Origin: Aureliella helgolandensis
GTDB taxonomy: Bacteria; Planctomycetota; Planctomycetia; Pirellulales; Pirellulaceae
Direction: 5' to 3'
Length of the DNA: 64,000 bases
Assembly: GCF_007752135.1 (NCBI RefSeq)
Contig: NZ_CP036298.1
Span: 3,100,001 to 3,164,000, forward strand
In this document: piece by piece, positions 19,966-28,810 of the stretch
How the letters are laid out: every line of letters begins with the position of its first letter
How positions within the stretch are numbered: position 1 is the first letter of the stretch
Translations under genes and position numbers: made by a program
Notes under the pieces: generated by a model
What the model was told of the DNA's origin: nothing
Databases searched by the model: none
The model's input: only the letters and a program-made list of their open reading frames with translations

Positions 19966-21441
19966 CTAACTAAGGATTTCGTGAATGACCTCCCCTTCGA
20001 CATTGGTTAACCGCCGCTGAACACCATTGTGTTCGAAGGTCAGCCGCTCATGGTCCAGACCGAGTAAGTGCAAAATCGTAGCGTTTAGATCATACAGGGG
20101 ATGGATGTCCTCTATGGCACGTCTGCCGAGTTCGTCGGTTTGCCCATGGCTGATCCCGCGCTGAACACCTGCCCCGGTCAGCCAGCATGTGAATCCATCG
20201 GGATTGTGGTCACGTCCCTGAGAACCTTTCTGAAACATCGGCATGCGGCCAAATTCGGTACACCAAACCACCAGAGTATCTTCGAGCAATCCCCGTGACT
20301 TCATGTCACGAATGAGTGCAGCGGTGGGTTGGTCTAGGATGCCCGCGTGCCGATCGTACTGTTCCTTGAGCTTGTTGTGTCCATCCCAATTCAACTCACC
20401 ACCTGAAGCATATGCTCCGTTGAATAGCTGAACGAAACGGACTCCGCGTTCGATGAGCCGCCGAGCGAGGATGCAATTGCGCGCGTAGGCAGCCTTGGTA
20501 CCATTGTTGGTGTCATCGGCACCGTAGCTCCGCAAAATGTATTCGGGCTCCGTACTCAGGTCGCTAATTTCAGGCATGCTCAATTGCATGCGGGCTGCCA
20601 ATTCGTAACTTGCGATGCGGGCCGCGAGTTGCCCATCGCCTGGGTGGCGTTGCTGGTGCGCTTGGTTCACCTTTTGGAGCATGGCTCGGACTTCCGCATC
20701 CTGCTGGGCGGAAAGGTCTCCCGCCGGTCGCAAGTGGCGGACTGGGTTCTCGGAGCTAAAGGTGGTTCCTTGAAATTCGGCTGGTAGGAAGCCAGCCCCC
20801 CAGTTGTTGACGCTGGCTTGGGGGACTCCGCGTGGATCGGGAATGGCGATAAAGGCCGGCAGGTTCTGATTCTCACTGCCCAGGGCATAGCTCGACCAGC
20901 CACCTAGACTGGGAAAGCCGTCTGCGACGAATCCAGTGGACAGGAAATTTTCCGCTGGGCCGTGCGTGTTGGATTTACTGGTCAATGAGTGGATGAACGC
21001 GAACTCATCGGTCAATTCAGCGAGGTGCGGCAACAGGTCGGAGACCATCTTACCGGTCTCGCCACGTGGACGGAAAGGGTATTGAGGGCGGGCCAAATCT
21101 CCCGCAGGTCCTTGGAAGGTGACTTTGGGGCCTCCGGGGAGCGGGGTGCCATCGTGCTTTATCAATGCCGGCTTGTAGTCCCAGGTCTCTAGCTGACTAA
21201 CGGCACCAGCACAAAAGATAACCAGCACATTGCGAGCTTTGGCCGGGTAGTGGGGAGGCCGGGGGGCATAGGGATGGGCGGGATCGATGGCGGTAACGAG
21301 AGGAGCTTCTGAACCCAACGCTCCCTCTTGGCTCAGCAAGCTTGCCAGGGCAACAGCGCCCAGTCCGTTGGTCATGTCTCCCAGGAACCTCCGCCGGTCG
21401 AGCCAGTGGCGCCCGCGATTGGTGAGTGGTGGTGCGGTCAT
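19966..21441 (-). CDS. DUF1501 protein, Tat-exported
   Basis: 491 residues. It opens with a twin-arginine signal (DRRRFLGDM, about 16-24) and a hydrophobic stretch ending near ALGSEAP. The body has the DUF1501 (sulfatase/alkaline-phosphatase-like fold) landmarks: [33 protein letters not shown]-like region, [15 protein letters not shown] and [11 protein letters not shown]. These proteins are almost confined to planctomycetes and relatives, where they are encoded next to PSCyt1/DUF1549/DUF1553 proteins; the biochemical role is unproven. Here the partner gene lies 32 bases upstream on the same strand, so the two form an operon. The protein should fold before export. Confidence 0.9.
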   Translation of the reverse strand: MTAPPLTNRGRHWLDRRRFLGDMTNGLGAVALASLLSQEGALGSEAPLVTAIDPAHPYAPRPPHYPAKARNVLVIFCAGAVSQLETWDYKPALIKHDGTPLPGGPKVTFQGPAGDLARPQYPFRPRGETGKMVSDLLPHLAELTDEFAFIHSLTSKSNTHGPAENFLSTGFVADGFPSLGGWSSYALGSENQNLPAFIAIPDPRGVPQASVNNWGAGFLPAEFQGTTFSSENPVRHLRPAGDLSAQQDAEVRAMLQKVNQAHQQRHPGDGQLAARIASYELAARMQLSMPEISDLSTEPEYILRSYGADDTNNGTKAAYARNCILARRLIERGVRFVQLFNGAYASGGELNWDGHNKLKEQYDRHAGILDQPTAALIRDMKSRGLLEDTLVVWCTEFGRMPMFQKGSQGRDHNPDGFTCWLTGAGVQRGISHGQTDELGRRAIEDIHPLYDLNATILHLLGLDHERLTFEHNGVQRRLTNVEGEVIHEILS

Positions 21442-21473
21442 GCTTATTCGGTAGTCGTTGCGATAGAGGGGTG

Positions 21474-24314
21474 TTAGGGGATGAACAGAAACTCATTGCT
21501 ATTGAACAAGACTCGAGCCAAGGCTGGTACGCCCTGCCGCTCTGCAAATTGAGCAGCGTCCAGTAGCTCCGCTTCCGAAGGCTCACGTCCATAGGCCAAC
21601 TGGAATGCCAGTTGCACCTGTGTGAGCAATTGAGGGCCAGCTTCCGATTCGACACGTTGGGCGAAGGCTTCTGATTCGTCGAAGGTAAAGCGACTGTTGA
21701 ATAAATTCAGCGCCTGGATGGGAGTGGTGGATTGGCGTCTACGTGCAGTACTCTGTCCAGCGTCTGGACAATCAAATGCACCAAACACCGACTCCCGTTC
21801 CATTCGAACTTTGTGTGCATAGATCATGCGCCGCCGCCCCTCTGCGGAAAATGACTCGATGGGCGGAAATCCGTTCAGACCACCACGAGAGCGAAAGAGA
21901 TCAAACCCGGGCCCCCCCACCGACATTTCAAGCCGGCCACTGGTAAAGAGCATTGAATCGCGAATCGCCTCTGCTTCCAGCCGCCGTGAAGGGAACCGCC
22001 ACAAGAGGGTCACGTCGGCATCGCGTGCGGCACCCTGCTGCGTGACCTGGTTCGATTGTCGATAGGTCGCTGAAAGAACAATTTTCCGCTGCAAAGTTTT
22101 GATCGACCATCGCGCGTCGATGAATTGCTCGGCCAACCAGTCCAAAAGCTCGGGATGGGTGGGCGATGCACCATTCCAACCAAAATCGCTAGGGGTCGCA
22201 ACTAAGCCTGTTCCGAAATGCCACTGCCATAATCGATTCACCATAACTCTAGCGGTCAAAGGATGTTCAGCCTGCGAAATCCAGTTGGCTAAAGTGGTCC
22301 GTCTTGTCTGGTCCCCCGCATCAAAGGGCAATGCAACTTCCCCGAGGACAGATGGCGTATGGGGAAAGATTGGATCCGCGGGTTGTTCTGGATCGCCTCG
22401 AAGCAGAAGATGCGTTGGCTCAGGGGCTTTGAAGACCCCAGCATATACTTTCGGAACCGCTGCGAGTTCCGCGATGCGCCCAGCGATGTCCGCTCGTCGA
22501 TCCAAAAGCTCTTGAATACCAGCCTGCTGTTCCGTTGAGAAATTCCAGTGGGCCATTGCGTCTTGAAAGGCGGGTGCTGTCAGCACGCTGGCGACGGTGA
22601 CAAGCTCGTCCGGCGAAGTGCCAATTTGAAGCGTGTAGGCCAGTGGCGTGCGATCCTGCAATTGCGCCTCGCGATCGCGACTCCAAACAACGCGTTCGAT
22701 GTTCACCTCTGCAGGTAGTTCAAACTGCAACCAGCCCTTGCCGTTTTCATCCGACATCCAACTGCGACTATTGCCATACTGCCCATCATTGACGTGTGCT
22801 AGTTGGTGCGAGGCGGAAGGGCGACTTCCCGAGGCGGTTACCCGGGTGCCCTGTGTGGCAAGCGCCAAGTTGGTGTTGCTGCCGGAAGCATAGATCTCGA
22901 ATTCGTCAATACAGGGCTCAATGAGGCCCAAACTGGGATGCACGTTCGCATCGTGAATGATGAATTTGACCCACCGGGCAGGTTGAGGTGCTACGGCTAC
23001 TTCATTGAATCTGGAATTGAGGCTGCTCTCGGCTGAATCGAAGATGACCGAAGATGCCGCCAGTTGTTGTGTTAGCGCCTGCAGTTGAACGTCAATTTCA
23101 GCCAAGTCTTGTTGGTGATTTTGGACCGAAGCAAGCCGAGATTTCGTTGCAGGGCTCCGCCAGTCACGTTCACCGTAATCCACGCCACTGAAGAACGCCT
23201 GCATAGCGTAGTATTCCCGATGGGAGATCGGATCAAACTTGTGATCGTGACATCGAGCGCAGCCGACGCTCAGCCCCAAAAAGGCCTCGCTCGTGTTGAT
23301 CACAATTTCATCCAAAGCATCTTGGCGAGCAAGTCGCTTCGAGGCGTCGTCCTTTCCGATTTGCCCGGGCAACAGAACAGCGGCAGTGACCAGGAACCCA
23401 GTTGCAGCATCTTTCCCTAGAGTGTCGCCAGCCAACTGTTCACGAATCATTTGGTCGTAAGGCTGGTCGCGATTAAATGCATCGATGATGTAGTCGCGAT
23501 AGGGCCAAGCGTTAGCGCGTTCTGTGTTCACCTCGAACCCGTGCGTGTCGGCATAGCGAACAACGTCCAGCCAGTGTTGCCCCCATCGCTCGCCGTATCT
23601 CGGTGAGGCGAGCAGCTCATCCACTACCGATTCGAAAGCGTGATTGCTGCGGTCGTTCTCGAAGTCCGCGATTTGCTCCGGGGTCGGAGGCAAGCCGGTC
23701 AAATCAAAAGAGACTCGACGCAACCAGGTTAATCGGTCCGTTTCGGGGTTGGGAGTCAGTTCTGCTTGTTCGAGACGATGAAGAATGAAATGGTCGATGG
23801 CGTTGTTAGGCCAAGAGGCGAATTCAGCCAGACCGTCTGCCACGGGAGGTGGTGTTGTTGCATGGAGTGGGTGGAACGCCCAATGGTCTCGAAGGTCGAC
23901 CAGCTTCGCGGTGTCAACGCCATCGGGCCAGTGGGCCCCCTGAACAATCCACCGGCGAACCGTCTCAATTTCCTCCGGAGTAAGTCCAGGTCCCTTGGGC
24001 GGCATGCGCATATCCGCATCTGATTCGGTCATCAGTTGAAAGATGGGACTTTCATCCGGTGCGCCAGCCACTGCAAAGGGGCCGTAGCCGTCGCCTCCCT
24101 GGAACGCTTCGGCTTTGATATCCAACCGTAGGCCACTCTTCTGCTTTTCCGCCGCATGGCAAGCGTAGCAATGAGTTTCAAAGAGAGGCTGAATGTCGCG
24201 TACGAAGTCCACCGGCGGTTCGCCCGCACGCAATGGCAGACTGTGCGAGGAAATCAGAAAGAGCAGCACACTAGCGATGCTGCCAAGCGATGAACAATGA
24301 GAGGCCTGGTTCAT
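21474..24314 (-). CDS. PSCyt1-DUF1549-DUF1553 protein with a discoidin-like insert
   Basis: 946 residues with a signal peptide (about 1-31). The cytochrome-c-like PSCyt1 domain follows (about 38-105) with one haem-binding site CYACH at 49-53. DUF1549 (about 165-375) shows [20 protein letters not shown]-type sequence and [21 protein letters not shown]1553 fills the C-terminus (about 655-920) with [20 protein letters not shown] and LSATYRQS. Between them, about 435-570, is a beta-rich segment ([51 protein letters not shown]) that looks like an F5/8 type C carbohydrate-binding module. Proteins of this type are linked by context to polysaccharide breakdown; the redox role of the haem is unknown. 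It is the first gene of a pair with DUF1501. Confidence 0.9.
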   Translation of the reverse strand: MNQASHCSSLGSIASVLLFLISSHSLPLRAGEPPVDFVRDIQPLFETHCYACHAAEKQKSGLRLDIKAEAFQGGDGYGPFAVAGAPDESPIFQLMTESDADMRMPPKGPGLTPEEIETVRRWIVQGAHWPDGVDTAKLVDLRDHWAFHPLHATTPPPVADGLAEFASWPNNAIDHFILHRLEQAELTPNPETDRLTWLRRVSFDLTGLPPTPEQIADFENDRSNHAFESVVDELLASPRYGERWGQHWLDVVRYADTHGFEVNTERANAWPYRDYIIDAFNRDQPYDQMIREQLAGDTLGKDAATGFLVTAAVLLPGQIGKDDASKRLARQDALDEIVINTSEAFLGLSVGCARCHDHKFDPISHREYYAMQAFFSGVDYGERDWRSPATKSRLASVQNHQQDLAEIDVQLQALTQQLAASSVIFDSAESSLNSRFNEVAVAPQPARWVKFIIHDANVHPSLGLIEPCIDEFEIYASGSNTNLALATQGTRVTASGSRPSASHQLAHVNDGQYGNSRSWMSDENGKGWLQFELPAEVNIERVVWSRDREAQLQDRTPLAYTLQIGTSPDELVTVASVLTAPAFQDAMAHWNFSTEQQAGIQELLDRRADIAGRIAELAAVPKVYAGVFKAPEPTHLLLRGDPEQPADPIFPHTPSVLGEVALPFDAGDQTRRTTLANWISQAEHPLTARVMVNRLWQWHFGTGLVATPSDFGWNGASPTHPELLDWLAEQFIDARWSIKTLQRKIVLSATYRQSNQVTQQGAARDADVTLLWRFPSRRLEAEAIRDSMLFTSGRLEMSVGGPGFDLFRSRGGLNGFPPIESFSAEGRRRMIYAHKVRMERESVFGAFDCPDAGQSTARRRQSTTPIQALNLFNSRFTFDESEAFAQRVESEAGPQLLTQVQLAFQLAYGREPSEAELLDAAQFAERQGVPALARVLFNSNEFLFIP

Positions 24315-24896
24315 GATTTATTGCATGGGGGCTGCAAATTGGTGGCGGGAAAACATTGGGCAGGTGTCAAAAGGCTGGTTCTGTAGCATAGTCGATTTCC
24401 GGTCTCAGCACACAACCATTTCGAATTTTGGACGCACGCCAGACAATGCTACGACTTACCTACCAAATGCTTGCGTGGCACAACCGAGCAATTTACGATA
24501 GAAGCATATCGCCCGAACGAGGGACACTTCTCGCTCAACTTTACCCTTTAGAACTGCGCGTTTCCTCACTCCCATATTGCTTAGGAAACCAATTTTGGGG
24601 CCGCCGCCTAGTGCTGCTGCTGCAACGCGTTGGAATTGGCAATCGGTTACCGTGGCAAACTGGTTGGGCAATACTTGAGGCGTCAGTCGCAGATTGATCT
24701 GTATTGATGAGGCGCCGAGATGTGTCCAAAAAACCTTTCGATTTTCGTTCTCTATAAACGCAAGTTGAAGACTGTCGTTCCCGATCAGTAGTGCTTTCAT
24801 TGCCGGAAAGGTTTAAGCCTGCCGGCAGGCTATTGAGGTTACTCCTGCGGGATGAGTTTTCGTAGATTTTGCGAGATCGAGATGAGGAGGGACGAA
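24315..24896. other. intergenic region between divergent genes
   Basis: About 580 bases separate the PSCyt1 gene from the DUF4153-like gene and should contain both promoters. A 114-codon minus-strand frame (24456-24800) starts with ATG but has no ribosome binding site or recognisable domain and is not called. The one clear element is a 16-bp palindrome at 24816-24831. Confidence 0.5.
24816..24831. promoter_or_regulatory. 16-bp perfect palindrome upstream of the DUF4153-like gene
   Basis: AGCCTGCCGGCAGGCT reads the same on both strands and lies 65 bases before the ATG at 24897. It could be a dimeric regulator's operator or an RNA hairpin in the leader. No similar site was noticed elsewhere in the window. 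Confidence 0.35.
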
Positions 24897-26627
24897 ATGT
24901 CTGAAGTGCTTCAAGCAGATTTGGTGGATGAGCAAGAGGATTCTCCCGTAGACGCAAGCAGTAGCACCGCTTCAACACTGGAGATCGTGGCGGGGCGAAG
25001 TCTGTTGCGAGACGGGGGCCTTCTTCTCTGTTGGGTTGCAGCCACCGATTGGCTGTTGTACCAAGTCGGAAGCTACTTTGCTTGGGCGGGGCTGTTCTTG
25101 GTTGTCATCCTGTTCCTCGGCTTGGCCAAGCGTTCTTGGGGGCACAAGATGAGTGCTCTGCTCATTGCTGGGGTGCTCGTGCTCGTGGCCTTTAAGCTCG
25201 TGTGGTGTGGTAGCTGGCTGCAGATCGCTTGCGGGTTGCTATTGACGGTTGGTTATGCAATGTCGCTCAGTGGCACCGCGCCGTTTTTACCAGAACTCTT
25301 GGGGTTCATCGGTTTGATGATTGCGGGCAGCCTCCGGCGCGTGTGCGGCTATCGCTTGGGGCGTCTGTCACCCCAGTCGGGCCGAGTGGTGCCCTTGGTC
25401 AATACCGCCGTGCTGTTGCCTGTCGTAGTGGTCCTCGTATTTGGTACGCTGTTCGTACTCGCGAATCCCGACTTGCTGAAGTCGCTTTCCAACCGCATGA
25501 ATGACGTGCTGCTGAAGGTACAAAGCCTCATCGATGGAATTGGTGTCGATGAGACCTTATTCTGGCTGTTCAGCGGGCTGACCATGCTGGGCCTGCTTTA
25601 TCCGTTGCGTGCGAAGCTGCTCTCGGAAAAGAGCAGCGAAGCACAACCACAATCTCCGGCCAAGATGGCGCTCTTTGCAGCGTATTTCAATACGCTGCTG
25701 TGCGTGATCCTCCTGTTCGGTGTCTACTTGATCTTTGAGTTTTCAACTCTCTGGTTTCGAGAGCTTCCTGACGACTTTTACTATGCAGGCTACGCCCACC
25801 AAGGCGCGTTTTGGTTGACCGTAGTGCTGGCGCTTTCCACGCTGACTCTCTCCACCATCTTCCAACGCAGGACTCTGCTCGATCCGCGAATTGGTAAACT
25901 GAAAAGGCTTGCGTGGGTGTGGTCGGTCGAAAACCTCGTGTTAACGATTGCGATTCTCTATCGACTGTACATCTATGTAGATTTCAATGGGATGACGCGC
26001 ATGCGTGTCATTGGTGTGCTTGGAATTTCATCAGTTGCGGTCGGTTTCTTGCTAGTCGTCTACAAAATCCATCGTCAGCGCAGTTTTGTCTGGCTGTTGC
26101 ATCGACAGTTGTGGGTGCCGGTAATGGCCGTGGTAGTATACGCCGTATTGCCGGTAGATTGGCTGGTGCAGCAAGCAAATGTACGCCAAGTGTTGCAAGG
26201 GAATCTTGCCTCTTCGGTGCAGATTGTCGCCCATCGCACTTCTGCCGAAGGGATGTTGCCGCTATTGCGATTGATCGATTGTGAAAATCCTGCAATTCGA
26301 GAGGGAGTTCGCGCAATGATGGCAAGCTGGGCCAGCGAATTGGCCCTGGTGCGTTCGCAAAGCACGGCATCACCGGGAAGTGCAGCGACCTACAATTATT
26401 GGACCTCGGAAGCTGGGCATGCGAGTCCTTGGCTCGAGCATGATGCAGTTGAGCGTGTTGCCAAGGGGGAAGATGCCCCAGCTTGGCAGCACTTTCAGGC
26501 CGCCGAGTATTTGTTGTCCAAGGGATTGGAGGATAACGCTGCCAAATGGGAACCGTACGCAAGCGAGCCGGGCTCCGGAGATCGAGCCATCGATGCGTTT
26601 TTTCAGTATGCCTATCAATGGTATTGA
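24897..26627 (+). CDS. DUF4153/DUF4173-like polytopic membrane protein
   Basis: 576 residues from ATG 24897. The frame is open upstream (ATG 24852), but GAGGAGGG at 24884-24891 sits five bases before this start. A polar N-terminus is followed by about a dozen hydrophobic segments from residue 40 to about 435. YAGYAHQGAFWLTVVLALST and ENLVLTIAILYRLYIYVDFNG match the pattern seen in DUF4153/DUF4173 proteins: a YAxxG segment, then a Tyr-rich helix before a xMTRMR-like turn. The C-terminal 140 residues are soluble and include a run of helical sequence around residues 440-575. The function of the family is unknown, although it includes sporulation-linked and sensor-linked proteins. No operon partner is evident; the sulfatase lies 290 bases downstream. 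Confidence 0.65.
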   Translation: MSEVLQADLVDEQEDSPVDASSSTASTLEIVAGRSLLRDGGLLLCWVAATDWLLYQVGSYFAWAGLFLVVILFLGLAKRSWGHKMSALLIAGVLVLVAFKLVWCGSWLQIACGLLLTVGYAMSLSGTAPFLPELLGFIGLMIAGSLRRVCGYRLGRLSPQSGRVVPLVNTAVLLPVVVVLVFGTLFVLANPDLLKSLSNRMNDVLLKVQSLIDGIGVDETLFWLFSGLTMLGLLYPLRAKLLSEKSSEAQPQSPAKMALFAAYFNTLLCVILLFGVYLIFEFSTLWFRELPDDFYYAGYAHQGAFWLTVVLALSTLTLSTIFQRRTLLDPRIGKLKRLAWVWSVENLVLTIAILYRLYIYVDFNGMTRMRVIGVLGISSVAVGFLLVVYKIHRQRSFVWLLHRQLWVPVMAVVVYAVLPVDWLVQQANVRQVLQGNLASSVQIVAHRTSAEGMLPLLRLIDCENPAIREGVRAMMASWASELALVRSQSTASPGSAATYNYWTSEAGHASPWLEHDAVERVAKGEDAPAWQHFQAAEYLLSKGLEDNAAKWEPYASEPGSGDRAIDAFFQYAYQWY

Positions 26628-26689
26628 ATGACGTGTGCCATGAGGCCAGGCGTTAGTGTTGGAATTCAACTTGACCCACTCAACACGTG

Positions 26690-26905
26690 GCAGTTTGTTG
26701 GGGAAGCAGTTTGTTGGGGAAAGTGAAGCATCGTGTGTAGGTCGCTGTTGAAACCGCTTTTCCAGATTTTCGAGTCGGTTTCCTATTTGAGAAAATCCAA
26801 CAGGGACCAGTTGGAGCTCCACACTACCGATGCTAGGAAGCGTTTCATCACGCACTTCGCCTTTGCCCACTTACCAGTCATCACTTACCAGTCATCACTT
26901 ACTAG
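26690..26905. repeat. two short tandem duplications before the sulfatase gene
   Basis: GCAGTTTGTTGGGGAA (16 bases) occurs twice back to back at 26690-26721. CACTTACCAGTCAT (14 bases) occurs twice plus a partial third at 26868-26905, ending 12 bases before the sulfatase ATG, so copy number would change the leader and the distance to any upstream promoter. Replication slippage is the simplest origin. Confidence 0.8.
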
Positions 26906-26917
26906 GGACAGTTCCAT

Positions 26918-28417
26918 ATGCATTGCCGATTGCGAGTGTGTGCTCGAGCCCGAAGCTTATGGGGAGGACCTGGAGTCGTTGCGTGGATAGGTGCAATTGC
27001 TCTCGTTGCTGCAACGCTCCAGATTGCCCCGGCTCAATCGCCTCCCAATATTCTTCTGATCGTCTCGGATGATCAGGGATACAACGACCTAGGGATGTTG
27101 GGCAATGGGATTCTGACTCCCAACCTGGATCGACTGGCCGCCGAAGGAACGAGGTTGACCAACTACTATGTTGCCTGGCCTGCCTGTACTCCTTCCCGAG
27201 CTGCTTTGCTCACCGGCCGCTATCCACAGCGGAACGGAATTTACGACATGATTCGCAATGAGGCTCCCGACTATGGCCACCGATACTCCTCTAGCGAGTA
27301 TGCGGTAACGTTCGAACGCATTGGTGGCATGGACGAGCGTGAAGTGTTATTGCCGGAGTTGCTCGCCGCCGGTGGCTACCGTTCCGGAATTTATGGTAAA
27401 TGGGATCTAGGAACGCTTAAACGTTTTTTACCTACCTCCCGAGGTTTTGACGATTTCTATGGGTTCGTAAATACGGGGATCGATTACTTTACCCATGAAC
27501 GCTACGGCGTCCCCAGCATGTACCGCAATGCAACGCCGACCGTGGAGGATCGAGGCGAGTATTGCACGCACCTATTCGCTCGCGAGGCGTTGCGGTTCTT
27601 GGACACAACCGGCGACGATACCCCCTTCCTGCTCTATGTGCCCTTCAATGCTCCTCACATGTCCTCGTCACTTGATCCCAAGCTCCGCTCCACCGTTCAG
27701 GCACCTGAGGAGTTCAAGACGCTTTACCCACCAGTTCTCCAAGAGTTCCGTTCGGTAGACAATTATCGCTATGGCGGGGCAGCGGAGGTGGTGACTGCGG
27801 CGGCCAAGAAGCGAGACTACCGAGCTGCGGTAACCTGCATGGACGCTGAAATTGGCCGCCTGCTGAACAATCTTGAAGCGCAAGGCACCTTGGACAACAC
27901 CATCGTGATCTTCTTTTCCGACAACGGAGGTAGCGGTGGCGCAGACAATAGCCCGTTGCGCGGACATAAGGGGCAGACCTGGGAGGGAGGAATACGCGTT
28001 CCCTGTATCGTGCGCTGGCCCGCTGGCGGCGTTCCTGCCAATGCCGTGTCCGATGCATTTCTCTCATCGCTAGAGTTGGTACCCAGCCTTGCGGCTGCAT
28101 GCAATGTTTCATTGCCGCCTGACTTGATCCTTGATGGCTTTGACTGGTGGCCTGTCTTGCGCGGACAAGCGAACTCTCCAAGGAGCGAAATGTTTTGGCA
28201 ACGCAAGGAACTGCTGGCCGCACGCGTCGGTAAGTGGAAGTGGGTGCATATGGGAGACACGGCTCAAGGGTTGTTCGATCTGAGCAACGACCCGGCGGAA
28301 CGCCATAATCTGGCGGAGGAGTTTCCCGATGCGGCGCGGGCGGTCCAAGCACGATTGCATGCCTGGCAGACCGAGATGGAGCAAGCTGAGCCTCGCGGGC
28401 CATTTCGCGATTATTGA
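26918..28417 (+). CDS. Cys-type sulfatase, secreted
   Basis: 499 residues. The N-terminus has a basic region and a hydrophobic core (about 18-36) ending APAQS, a plausible signal peptide. PPNILLIVSDDQGYNDLG (42-59) supplies the calcium-binding aspartates (51-52). C90 in CTPSRAALLTG is the site converted to formylglycine, and the following GRYPQRNG is typical. GIYGKWDLG and FFSDNGG give further active-site residues; the usual GKWHLG is GKWDLG here, a change from His to Asp in a conserved position. Substrates are probably sulfated polysaccharides, as for the large sulfatase sets of marine planctomycetes. No maturase gene is in the window. Confidence 0.92.
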   Translation: MHCRLRVCARARSLWGGPGVVAWIGAIALVAATLQIAPAQSPPNILLIVSDDQGYNDLGMLGNGILTPNLDRLAAEGTRLTNYYVAWPACTPSRAALLTGRYPQRNGIYDMIRNEAPDYGHRYSSSEYAVTFERIGGMDEREVLLPELLAAGGYRSGIYGKWDLGTLKRFLPTSRGFDDFYGFVNTGIDYFTHERYGVPSMYRNATPTVEDRGEYCTHLFAREALRFLDTTGDDTPFLLYVPFNAPHMSSSLDPKLRSTVQAPEEFKTLYPPVLQEFRSVDNYRYGGAAEVVTAAAKKRDYRAAVTCMDAEIGRLLNNLEAQGTLDNTIVIFFSDNGGSGGADNSPLRGHKGQTWEGGIRVPCIVRWPAGGVPANAVSDAFLSSLELVPSLAAACNVSLPPDLILDGFDWWPVLRGQANSPRSEMFWQRKELLAARVGKWKWVHMGDTAQGLFDLSNDPAERHNLAEEFPDAARAVQARLHAWQTEMEQAEPRGPFRDY

Positions 28418-28810
28418 CAGCTCCGGATCGTGATGGATGCGGAGGCCTGTCCGGTCGCTTCAAGGGGGCCTCGAAGCTTGGCGATGGGCACGAACCGTTT
28501 GCGTGACCTCTATAGAAGTCACATGTGTTGCAAACCTAAGCCGTACTCGGTCGACTTTGCGATTTATTGCTTTTCCTACTGCGCATTCGAACAAGGGCTA
28601 CTTATCGGAAGGAATACTCCGGTGACTTGCTTTGTCGCCTCCGACTTCAGATTGTCATCGGAAGAGGGGGGAAGCGGTATGTCGATTTGGGTGCAGTGGT
28701 TGGCAATTGTTCTATCGCCAGGCGATTCCACTGCACAGGCCGTCTGTTGATAATCCATACTGACTTCGGGTTTTGACGAATGGTAAAGGCCATTGAGGGA
28801 GTTTCAAGCA
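28418..28810. other. intergenic gap, nothing recognised
   Basis: About 390 bases between two plus-strand genes. I see no supported ORF, hairpin with U-tract or repeat. It presumably carries the promoter of the kinase gene. Confidence 0.5.

Noticed and set aside
24456-24800. 114-codon minus-strand frame upstream of the PSCyt1 gene
   Set aside because: No ribosome binding site, no domain, and it would sit in the promoter region of two divergent genes.
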